Source of the DNA: Mesaphorura yosii
Lineage: Eukaryota > Arthropoda > Collembola > Poduromorpha > Tullbergiidae
Assembly: GCA_009869945.1 (NCBI GenBank)
Contig: WIXG01000090.1
Location: 180,002 to 244,001 of the forward strand
Direction: 5' to 3'
Length of the DNA: 64,000 bases
Shown here piece by piece: positions 1 through 11,300 of this stretch (the stretch's first letter is position 1; each line of letters begins with the position of its first letter). The notes beneath the pieces are model-generated. The model was given only the letters and a program-made list of their open reading frames with translations. It was not told the origin of the DNA and made no database searches. Both the position numbers and the translations under genes were made by a program.

Positions 1-3000
1 TAAATGATTCACACATTGAAAGATTCGATCACGAGCATTGTTCCTAAAAGTTTAACAAGACGTTATGTAAAATGCACTTACGTGGAGCGCACTGGTTCTC
101 CAGGTAGTCCATGTCTGCAGTGGCGATGAAACCTCGAGGTTGTGTGAAGCGGTCTTCTGTACTCAGGCGACATTCTCTCTTCTTCCAATCGTACGTTGCA
201 GACCGACAGATGAAGCGTCTTTCTTCCAGGCAACGATCCTCGCATTGTGTCTTGCCAACGTCACGGTAAACTTCCTTATCAAAGCCCCTCAGTTGAAAAC
301 TTGGAATTCTCTCGAATGTCCACAACAAGCCACAACCTCCGCCTGTGTTATAAGAACGTAAATGGTAATCTTCTCTAAAATTTGAACTACATGTCAAGTG
401 GGATTCATACCTCTCAAGCAAATTCCTTCAAAGTAAGCGACTCCAGACGAACGCCGAAGCCCATATCGAACCTCGTCGTTCGCGAATTCAAGAGCCGAGC
501 ACTCGTTCCGGTTGTAGTCCAGATTGAAAGCGTGGCATTTGATATCGCTTTGACATCGCCTTGCACAACGATCGGAAATGCCTCGAATGTTGTCCTTGTA
601 TAGCAAAGTGGTTTGTCCCCTGTCCAACTCGTAGCCCGGAACCTTTTCATATGTCATTCGACCAAATGAACAACGACCGACTGCAAGGAATTTTAAACGT
701 GTTTATGTTCACGTGAGATGACATGCTACGAATGGTCAGTTGGTTGAACCTGGAACTTTGATCCCTTACTTTGGGTGTCCGTGTGACCAGGCCCTGGATA
801 CCTGTCAATGATTCCGGGTGGGGAGGGTCTGTCGATGCTGTTGCTGAGTGGTCCCACTCCAATTCCTCCCTTACAATTTCGTTCATAGTACGTCGTTCCT
901 GGCCTTTTCTGTATCGCCTCATCTCCAGCAGAAGCTGTAAACACCACAAAGAGACCATAGCATACGTGGCACGCGAATCCAGGGCGCAGACCGCTGCCTC
1001 TGTGCATGAAAGGGTACTAACCTCGATCATCTCCGGAAATGAAGCATTGTGTAGCCACGCCATAGTACGAGTACGAGTGACAAACAAAATCACGATACGT
1101 GTTGCACCTTTGCTCGCACTCCTGCTCGCTCGTCACGCCACTGATGACAGTGTCCAAATATCTTGGGTGTGAGTCGGCAACAGTTTCAAAAGTACATCGC
1201 TTGTCAGCTTTAAACAGAAACGAGCACAGGCTCAAGTCAAGAGCATTTGAAGACAACCGACCAAAATGATAAACTGGTACTTACGCTCAATGCACTGATT
1301 TTCGAGGTATTCAATGTGCATGGCAGCCTCGACGAAATCATTGGGCCTTGTCCTTCGATCTTCTCGACTCAAGCGGCATTCTGTTGTCTGAAGCAGAAAG
1401 CAAATTGATTAATTACTTGATTATCCAGGAAATTCATTTCTACACCGGAAAACAGAGAAAGGCTTACTTGAGTATGATACTCGGCCGATCGGCACACAAA
1501 CCGGGTTTCAGCCAAACACCGTTCTTCACAATCGCGTCTGCTTGGAACGTGAGTCAGCACCAAATCATCGTGACCTCGAAGTTCTCGTGCTGGTCGCCTT
1601 TCAAACGCCCATGCACGACCTCGACAACCTCGCGTATTTCCTACAATCAATTGCCATGTTTAGAATGTACGCTCATTCTACTTACTCGCTGGCTTCTCGT
1701 TTTCCCCACCTCTCAGGCATATTTTCTCAAAGTAATTCTGCCCATCGCGTCTGGTCAACTCCTCTCCTCTGCCCTGCGTATTTCTGTCCAATTTGAAGCA
1801 CCGAATCGCGGAATGATCCACCATAAAGGCTGGACAGTCAGCGCCAGCATCGCGGCATTTCTCAACGCAGTCCAGAGTCACGCCAGGCGCCGAGTGCGTC
1901 AGTGTAATTGGCTCTTGCTTTGCCGTTCGCAGGAAATGGCCAGTGACCTTCTCAAATGTAAACAAACCTCCTTCGCAGTGATCTGCAACAAAGTTTTAAT
2001 TAGGACTCAGGGCACGCTGCATCTCGGAATGGGTCGAAGAAAGTCTTACTGATAGAGCACTGCTTTTCTGAGAAGATGGCGCCTCTTTTGTGTGGAAGTG
2101 GGGCTCCCATCAAACTCACAGAGTCATCCGCGCTGAGATAGCACTTGTTTTCATCGGAAGCAAACGACGTTGACCTGCATGTGAAGCCTCGAGCCTGACA
2201 ACCAATCAGGTAATCATCATCTGAGATTTGCTTATGCGAGTACGTGAAGACTTGGGACTTGTCTTACATGGTCGCAGAGGGTTTCGCAATCTTCTCTTGA
2301 TGCGGCATACTGCAAATCGTCCATTGATATGACCGATACGTCTTGTCGGGATGAAAAGCGGCAGTCAGGCAGCTCTGTCAGTGTCAATTCATCATTATCA
2401 GCCCAAAATCGTTTACTCGTCATTGTCACTTGCTGAATATTGGCTTACGCTTGACGCATTGATTTTCTAAGTAGTCGACCGAGATGCCGGGCTGGCGTCT
2501 GAACGCGCTTGGTTGTGTCCGGCGATCTTCTCTGCTCAACCTGCACACTTTCAATGCCTCGTCATATTCAGCAGATCTAAAATTTTAGCGCGTGTTTGAT
2601 AAACGAGAGATCGATTTGTGATTGGGGAACAACAAGTCTATTTTCACCGGCATCGCCTGTTCCTCACCTGCACGCGAAATCAGTTTCAGTCAAGCAGAGT
2701 TTCTCGCATTCCGTCTTGGACTGAACTTGTCTTTCCTCCTTGTCGTCAAATCCGTCCAGAAAAGCCCCAACAACTCTCTCGAACGTCCACAAACGATCTC
2801 CACAGATTTGCTGAAAATTTTGAACTGCGCAAAAAAAGGTTGTAATTAAGATTCATACTGCGAAAATACTTCTTGGGTAAGAAAGAAATGCCAACCTCCG
2901 CGAAAGCAGACTTTTTCAAAGTAATTTGTTTTGGGGTCCTCTCTCAGCTTTTCCCTTTGACCGACGGAATCCCGCTGATACGAATCACATTTGGACTTGT

Positions 3001-4451
3001 CATAATCTGAGCGGACAACAGAAAACGAACATGAAGTATGGATTGAAATTGCCCAACTTTGACGTAAATACCCATGTGGTATTTTACCGACGGAGAAGGC
3101 TTTGCAGGTGGTACTTTGGCGACACACTGCCGTACAATCTCGCGTCACCGCAGCACCGGGCTGATGCAGGAGGCCTTGAGGATCATTTTCGGACATTGCC
3201 ATTCCGGTTGTCTTTTCGTACGTTTCCACTCCACCAAAACATTGTCCTGTACATGACATTAATACCATATTTTGTGAAGTCCTACTGGCGAATTGTTAGT
3301 TGCCGTAGAGCATGAAGAAAGCAATTACCTTGGACTAGGGAAGGAATTGTCAAAAAGAGTAAAATCCAGGCAAGGTGGGGGCTGTTGCCGTGCAGAAAGA
3401 AGTTCGATGACCGATTCTGTTAATTGCAATTCGGAAATCAGGCGTCAACACATGAGTTCAAAAGCACGAAGTTAAATGCATGAGTCGCAGAATGTCATGT
3501 CGAAAAAATAATATCAAGATGACTAATGAGTTACGCGGAAGATGGTTTGACCATGTTCAAGGTGCAAATACGTTTTAGACTGATAAACCAAATATTTTGG
3601 ACTACTGATGCGCCTCGTAAAACAAAGTGCATGAAGACAACCGTCGTTGGAAGTTGTGACGAGATGAAATATGCAGGCAAAAATCGGGTCAAGGTGGCTG
3701 AAGCCTCGCCCATTGTTAAGCAAGAAACCCTGCTGTTTTATATTTTAGGACCTTCCGTTTTGTTTTAGACCTGATTGGCAGCACTTTCATTCCCTGCACA
3801 CTCGACAGAAGTACACAGCACGAGCACCATAGCCGTATGACTCGTACGTGTTCATTATTAAGGTCATTGGGTAAACGGTGACTTCCTCCGAATTTTGTAT
3901 CAAAGCATATTTTCAAACAAGCAGGCTTGGTCTTTTATTAAAAAAAAGTAGGCCACGCTCGCTTTAATAATCGCTTAATGTACTGCAACGCATTTCGTTG
4001 ATGGTGTATAAATCCAGGTTGCTATTTGGTGCCTGTGCCACCTACACCAGCGTGTATTAAATGCGGTTCCATTTTTAACAGAGCTTAATTCAGATAATGC
4101 GGGGCAGGCTCTTCCTCTAACGGAAGTGTCCTTCAATCGTCCAAAATGCAAACGGTAGCGGCTCAAACCAGGAGAGATTGAAATTGCTGGACTCCCAATC
4201 CCGTATTGTTTCATTTCTTACGTAATAATAACATCGTGCACGCTTCATTTAGCATCGTTAAAATTCGAGGCCTAGAGGAGCCAACAGGTTGCTGCGCCTT
4301 TCGTACCACACTACCGAACCTCATTGCTTCATGCACGGTAGTCGGTCAAGAATTTTCTCAAGTATGATTTCACGCGTATGATGAGATGTAGTATGTTAAA
4401 AATGAAATTAGTAGTGAGAAAATTTCATCTTACCTTTCTTGCGTGGGCCAT
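1..4451 (-). CDS. Multi-PAN/apple-domain secreted protein, NompA/NOAH-like, 3' end beyond window
   Basis: Partial gene. Coding exon 1 (4434-4451) encodes only six residues, MAHARK. Exon 2 (3329-3416) adds a hydrophobic signal segment around LAWILLFLTIPSLVQ. Exon 3 (3088-3246) begins the first PAN domain in matching phase. Eight PAN domains can be followed, roughly at 2893-3246, 2453-2840, 2053-2370, 1724-1975, 1283-1640, 860-1200, 408-670 and 83-345. Each has the paired-cysteine pattern, for example CEERCLAETRFVCRS followed by a CRLS..EDR segment and a DYLENQC or YFEKICLR end. PAN domains with this wording occur in ecdysozoan NompA/NOAH proteins, which carry a C-terminal ZP domain and a membrane anchor and build apical extracellular matrix around sensory cilia and cuticle. 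Here any ZP domain would lie left of base 1. The last visible exon ends with a GTAAGT donor near base 80, so the gene continues. The family call rests on PAN arrangement and recalled similarity; exact orthology is not settled. Confidence 0.8.
860..1975 (-). repeat. PAN triplet unit 2 (types B, A, C)
   Basis: Second copy of the three-domain module. The type B domain contains FTFEKVTGHFL and ends YFEKICLR. The type A domain contains WAFERRPARELRG, CRLSREDRRTRP and EYLENQC. The type C domain contains CFISGDD followed by a KRPGTTYYERNC end. The visible third unit (bases 1-670) starts again with type B (YEKVPGYEL, ending EGICLR), then type A (WTFERIPSFQLRG, DYLENQC), and is cut by the window edge. 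Confidence 0.6.
2053..3246 (-). repeat. PAN triplet unit 1 (types B, A, C)
   Basis: Protein-level repeat. The first domain (type B) ends YFEKVCFR. The second (type A) has LWTFERVV, a CRLSREDRRTQP segment and DYLENQC. The third (type C) has CYLSADD followed by a KRG segment and an EKQC end. The same order recurs in the next 1.1 kb. Domain types were assigned by eye from shared end motifs. Confidence 0.6.
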
Positions 4452-7400
4452 TATCGCGTGGCGCGGTGGCGTCTTTTCCTAGCGGCGCTTTCCTCTGCCC
4501 CTGATTAACAAAAGCACTTTCTCCCTTGTGTCGTGTTCTTCTATGCACTTCAACAAAAGACGACACGGTCAATTTCGTCGCACAGATGTTCCTTAGTGCT
4601 GCGTCGTAATCGTATCACTAAAATTTCTCGTTTCACACACGAAACACTTCAATTCGCGTCTCGCTGGACTCGCGTCACTGGTCTTAATGCTGTCACTAAA
4701 TGCTAATCGCACGGTTTGGACTCCATGAACTCACGGATCCACGAACCACGATAATGAACCGTTGAAGGATGAAATGAAACTGGACCATAATCAAATACTG
4801 ATCTCTGCTGAAAAACGAAAAAAGTACAAATCGCAATGAAGGCTGTGCCGTTCCATTTGATAGTCCTGATCAAGAGGAAGTGACCATTTCATGCTCTGGA
4901 TTAAAAAAGAGAAGCCTATTCAATATTGGTCTTTTGTGATGCTCAGAACCGACTTCCTGTCCTTTTTATTACTATTTTTATTTATCATTTCCATCATCTG
5001 CAAACGCTTGCACTACTTTACTGTAAATTTCAAAAGTATTACATTTGTTTTTCTCTTCATTAACATTTTCGAATGAAATCACTGAACTCTGCGCTCACCC
5101 ACTCGACCTGATCAACAACGATCAATTTTGCGCTGCCTCTCTTGCACCCGAGATCCTCACCTGCGGTTTCTGCTTCCCTATCATAGTCTGTGCTGACACA
5201 AAGATGCGCTTCGCAAGAGAAAACCCAGATTACAGATGAGGCGCATCTGCTGAGCCTTCTATCATTTCTTGTTTACTCTCAGGGCTTCTTTTGCTCAATC
5301 TGAGTAAATAACGACCTCATTATTAACGAATTTAAAAAAGCCACAAGAGTGCTGGGCTGTGATTTCATGTATCGTGATTTCCAACACGAAATGATCCTCT
5401 ACTACCACATTATCAATAACAAATTTACGCTATTGGAACGATTTTAGTAGCCTGGCCGCTTCCTGGTAGATTTTTGACGGATTCATTCCACAATTTAGGC
5501 AGTGCACGAGTGGAGACGTTTGGTGGACTTGAGTGAACTCAAGCGGCATGGCATGACAATCGTACGAGTACGAATAACTGGGCGATTCGATTCATGTGTA
5601 CTTTTGGTCCAGCTAGTGTATCTGTATTACAACTCATATACCATGGATGATCCTGTAAGGTCAATAGCCAGGAAGAAAGGAACAATGGTTTTGCGACAGA
5701 GCCGGAAGTGAAGACGAATCACATCCTCTGACTCCACACACAGTCCAACTGAAAGAACATACGGTCAAATTGTCTTGCTAGTAACCTGAATGTACGGCAG
5801 AGTAAACGCTGATTGAAGGTGTTTGCGTTTGCGTGTCTGGATTTCCTCTTCCTACTCAATGCAGCATCCACTGTCATATTGGCTGCTCTCCAAATGCCGC
5901 TCTATTCCAATTATTGCGAGCCTACATCATGACATCGGACACATTTCAGGTCGACAACAATGACCTTTTTGTGCCATTCAACGACTGCGGTTAATCCATT
6001 TCCACGACTTACATTTACCTTGTGCGTAAGGCGCATCACGAAACGTACGGAGAATTGAGGACTTTGATTCTGGCCATTTTGAATGTGCGGGCGATTTGTA
6101 CAGTGATTTGCAATATTCAAGACAAATAGATTTTGATGACTTCATTAAGATGCTTCAAACTGAAGAATGTGGTCGCTGCAAATATCGGTCAATATACTTT
6201 TTATTGCATTTGCAATGTTCGTCATAAAATCAACAGAAAATTGGTAAATTAGGCGGTACAGTTTTTACAAAGTTCAAAGAAACTTGTGAACGGCTGAAAC
6301 ATCAATTGTTGGCCAGCAAGTCTGACTAAATGTTGTAGCGACCGTACAAGACGCTATCTAGTAAGAAATGAAAGTGAGATTACAATTCGTTAATTTCAAT
6401 TCTATCAACACACGTGTACAATTTGGAATTTTGACCTTATCACGATTATCATAAAAATAGAGCAGCCGAGGCGCATCATTTCATCCTTCACTACGAACCG
6501 TAACAATATTATGCATATATTTCTCTATAGATAACCCTTTGATTTGATTTTATTGCAAATAATTCCTAGAAAGTTGAGGTACACTTGCCATAAACGTACA
6601 AGTCTTCATGCAGCGACTAAAAATACTCAGAGTATTTTCTCTAGCTCAACAGTTGGCAAATTCTTGAACAATAGTTTGAGTTTAGGAAACGAATGTGGTG
6701 TAAGACTCAATTTACATTGTTCTCGTACTGTCGTACTAATTGTTTGGAGCATCATCTAATTAGAAATGGGCTCGGATGTATTGCAGTGACACAAAAGACA
6801 GACGTTTGTCTAACCTATTCTTAAAGTCTAATCTACAGCGATGAAATCGCAAGGAAATGTTTATGTGACAAAGCCGTGGTCACGGAGGGATATACTGTTT
6901 AGATGGTTGTCTCCAGATTCGGTCTCGTTCTTCGGCTCCTCCACCCTAGTCTTACTGTTATTGATGGATCGAAGCATGCAAGCAATGCGATGGATACTTT
7001 AATTACGCGTGTCCCTCGTTTTTTCCAGTATGCCTGTGCTTACGCCTCTACGTGTTCAGTTCACTTGAAGCAATTTTTGAGCCTACGTTTGGTCTCACTT
7101 GCGATGCTGCATTGAGACGACTTACGCTACAATTTACAATACTAGCACTATCGACGATTGACCGGTACTAACCGAAGCTTGACACATTGCTGATTTCTTC
7201 AAAATAGATATCAGATATCTTGTACGATTCTCTTACGAATTTACTAAAAAATATATCATCTTCACACCAACTTTTACATAACGTGATAACACTCTCTTAC
7301 TAGTTTAGTTTTTTTCTATTGGGACTATTTATCATTTGTAATTTGTATTTCATATTACTCCAAATGCATCACGCTTTTCAGAATTGACATCCCAAGTAAA

Positions 7401-8349
7401 CTCTTTTAGTTTTGGTGTTGGAATATTTCCACTGATTTGTTTGCCTAAGTAAACTAAAGACTATTGGCTAGAAAGTCGGCTGGTTTCTCCACCCTGTGAC
7501 TCCCTTCAACCGGTACAATCCTGACTACCCTCCGTCGTTATCAGTGTAATGGACTACTGGGCGGTCATGACAGTCGTACAAACCAGGAGTGATGGACTGA
7601 CCAGCAGTATACTAAAATACGGACCTGTAGTGACAGATACTCCCTAATCACACCTGTGAAAGACCAATTAGCTAGATCGATGCCATTATTGACATGCAAC
7701 CGGCACCCAAACTCAAAGCATCAATGCTCGTCGCTACAGTAGACAAAATATTGTCTGACACAAAGCTTGCGAACTCTGCACCTTTGAGCATGATTTGTGT
7801 CTGCGTACACGATGCAAGGAGCCTGTGCTTAAGTATTAGGTACACGAATGTCGCACCCTGGACTGGCACCGAATTCTACCTTTGATTGACACGTTTGACT
7901 GGATGAAATCGGCTATAACAAATATTACTAATTCTTGTCTGGACAGTTCTTGAACCTAACAACGGACTTTGGCGCATGACTTTTCATTCACGCTTGCGTA
8001 ATACTTTGTTGAGAGCATAAATTCTTTGTAACGAATACTTTCGCTGTTGAAGTGTTGAATCTTCTTAAGCGTACACAATAATCACAATACATTAAGTTGA
8101 GGTAAGTGTGCGAGTCTCTATATCTTGTATCTTCTCTTCCTTTCACTTCTGAAACTGAAACTGAAATCCATAACATGAGGGTCGTCATGTCATGTCAGTC
8201 CTCTTGTGTTGGTATTGTATAAATCTAATATTACTCTATTAGCAATGGAATGTTGTACCATTTCACGTTTTTGAGTTTACAATTTCGATTGGCAATTGGC
8301 GTGAGTTCCCATCAGCCTCTGTCTCAGACGCCCTCGTATACGGAGTGCC
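4452..8349. other. Intergenic, no gene recognised
   Basis: About 3.9 kb between the start of the PAN gene and the stop codon of the SLC4A11-like gene, both on the minus strand. It should hold the promoter and 5' leader of the PAN gene and the 3' UTR of the transporter. Only short, unsupported ORFs are present; no RNA gene, transposase or clear repeat was seen. Confidence 0.6.
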
Positions 8350-11300
8350 TCACTGGTGTTCTCCGTCCAAAGCGTCCAAAAACCTTTGCTCAATAAATTT
8401 TGGCACGATTTTGTGTCTGTTTTAAAGCAAAATTACACACAGCTTTCACTTATAGAGCATAACTGACGTCAGTCAAACCATTAAATTCATTACCGTATCG
8501 GAAGTAGGAGGAACAGCGTGATAGGAAAAATCATTTTGACATAAGGCCACGGCCCGAACCCGATGAAGCACATCACACTCAGCTGCAGGACCTGACAGAA
8601 TGTGAACTAAAAAACGACAAAAACAGAGCCACAAGTTAGCAGTCACTTCATTAAGTTGTGCCATTGGATTGTACCAGTGGCCCGTCTTACCTGATGAATT
8701 TTTCGTTGCGGAACCCGACGAATATAATGATTTGGTGGGTACGCGGCCTGCAATTAAATAAAGTGTTAAATGAAGGCCTCACAAAGAGAAGCAATAGATG
8801 AAAACCAAGCGTGCAAACCTGTTCCATGAAAAGAAGGGTAATTCTTTCAAACATCTGATTGCCGTTTAGAGCGGTCACTGCCATGTACAAAAACAGCCCG
8901 TCCAGTACGGCGATTGGAATATTTACGAGGAACGGCAGGACGAACAGTGAGAGACCAATTAGAATATGCGAGCAGATTCCAGTCAGCCGGGTTTCCCGAA
9001 CTCGAACAATTCTGGAACAAGGTAGCAGATATCGCTGACTTATCTGATCAACTCCATGCGTTATTTGTGGCCTTACATTTCGTAGACGTGACCTTGGTCA
9101 ACACGTTCCTCAACGTCAGCAAGGCTTCTCAAGTGCAGCGGAGAGTGAGGCACTGGAACGGAGAAATATGTCATCACCATTGAAATCGCGCAAGTGGTGC
9201 TTCCCATTTTACAAAAGTCTGTCAAGTTCCTGTTCCACTTACGTGTTGCGTGCATCCATGGCATGGTGAATAGAGAAAGAAACCCGTTTATGAGCGCAAC
9301 GACCAGCAGGTCCCAGTGAAATGCGGGCCCCTTTTTAAGCCTACAAGACACATTATTATTATTTAGCCAGCTTCTTTTTCACGCTTTCCTGAAAGCAATC
9401 CTATTTACTCGCTAACTCTAACCTGTTTTGTGGATTATTGACCATGGCGCTTGTTATATTTTGATCCATAAAAATCAGCAGCGAGAGCGAGAAGCCAAGT
9501 CCGGCGGAACTGAGAATAGTTTTCCAAGTAATATTGTCGAAAGCTGGAAGCCTGAAAACTTCTTTGTCGTCATACTCAAAGCGTTCCACTACAATCAAAA
9601 CATTAATGCAATTAGTATGCCCGTGGTCTCACTCTTTTGCAAGACATCGATTAAAGTGCGGACTGAGCCTTTTCACTATATTTGAAAGCAGACACGTACT
9701 TTGAACGTCCTTGAAGAGAAATGAGCCGATAAAACTTAGAACCAATACGGCAACCGGCAGTGAATAGTCTGCCAACGCTTCTCGCTTGCTTGCTTGCAGG
9801 TAAGGACTGAAATCATTCGGCATTGTGTTGCATGAATACGAAACCTTATAACTGATTATCGAAATCGAATTCAAAACTCACGTTTTGTTGAAATTATACA
9901 AAAAAATTCCCAACCACAAAGTTCCCAACATTAGCAGGAGGAATAAAATGCTGCTGTCCCTTTGACATGGCTCGACTGGAGTGGCCAAAATGGTTGACAC
10001 CGCCGTATTTATGTTGTCTCGTAACCATGGATCTGCTGGCGACATAATTCCATTGCGCATGGATTTTAAACCTTGAGAAAATTGAACCTGCAACTGCTCG
10101 TACCTGTCGTGGACGTGGGCTGAATCAAGTCGGAGATATTCCTTCCAAGTTTACATGCTGGAGCGCCGTAGTTGATTTGGAAGTCTGTGGAGACAAAGAA
10201 GGTGAAGTAAAAATCGTCGAACGGAAAATGTGATCACGATTCGACTGTCACTGAGATATCACTCACTCTTTAACGTATCACGAAATGCATCGACGCAAAA
10301 CGCAATTGAAATAAAAAGAGCAAATATTTCTTCGGTTGATCGAGTCGACCACCGCATGAGCCTGGACATATCGAAGACGGCATAGATCGCTGTGAAGAAA
10401 CTGCTCCATAGGCCAACACAACAGTACAAGGCTTCAAAGTCGTTTTGTATTCCGAAATCCTCAGCCAGTCCGTAAATAATTTTAACCTGTAAAAGTTGTC
10501 TTGAGTTATGACCGCACGGAGAGTGATGTGAAATTTCCATCCTCCCAGAACACAAAACTTACAAATAGGCAGAGAGGAGCTGTCGTTAGTAGAATATTGA
10601 GTGGTTGTCCGCTAAAAATGACATAAAATAGTTCTCCAAGGGTTTGACCGACGATCACTTTCTTCACATCTGCAACACAAACACGCATCATGGAGGTTGT
10701 ACATATTGGTCACCTCCTTAAATTACAAACCGATTATTCCTCCCGTTGTGTGATGATTGAGGACGCCGAAAGCAATTGCGGGCAAGATGCACGCAAAGTA
10801 GAGGAAGAATGTGGTTCTGTAAAACGTCATGCTGCCATGTACTCAGTGCCCCTTTAATATCATCGCGATTCGTGCGGCATGCGGAACTTACGAAATAGTT
10901 TTCTGGATCGTTCGATATCCGACAATGCCGTCTCTATAGTCAGATACGTATTGCGGAAAGCGGCGTTGGAAGTCCTCCCGGATTCCATTTCCAAATCGAC
11001 ACCACGGCTCCGGCACCTGATCGTGGCAGAAAGCAGTTTAGTAAAACATCAAATTAAAGTTAACGCGAACGTAATTTCATTGTCGACCACAACTCTGGGC
11101 TTGGCTACTTCTTGCGGCCGCCAATCGCCTATGTTCTGTGGCACATATGCACATACGTATTTCGCTCGCTTACGTATTCATACTCCTCGGGCTGCTCGGT
11201 CGCTGTGGCTTCAGCGATTCGATTTTGCAGATTGCTTTGAAGTTCGCATAAATCTTGAGCTTGCTTTAAAATGAGCTTTTTAAACTCCTCTTCCGTTTTC

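Noticed and set aside
647-1093. 148-codon minus-strand ORF
   Set aside because: It runs through an intron of the PAN gene in the wrong frame; the PAN6 frame with its ERNC end explains the region better.
1348-2052. Long plus-strand ORF (234 codons)
   Set aside because: It is antisense to the PAN domain exons. The minus strand gives cysteine-patterned domains with proper splice sites, whereas this frame has no recognisable content.
10060-10190. Apparent frameshift pseudogenisation of the SLC4A11-like gene
   Set aside because: The acceptor at 10119 joins the flanking exons in phase, and all 17 exons then close, so a disabling frameshift is not required. The competing acceptor is reported as a finding.
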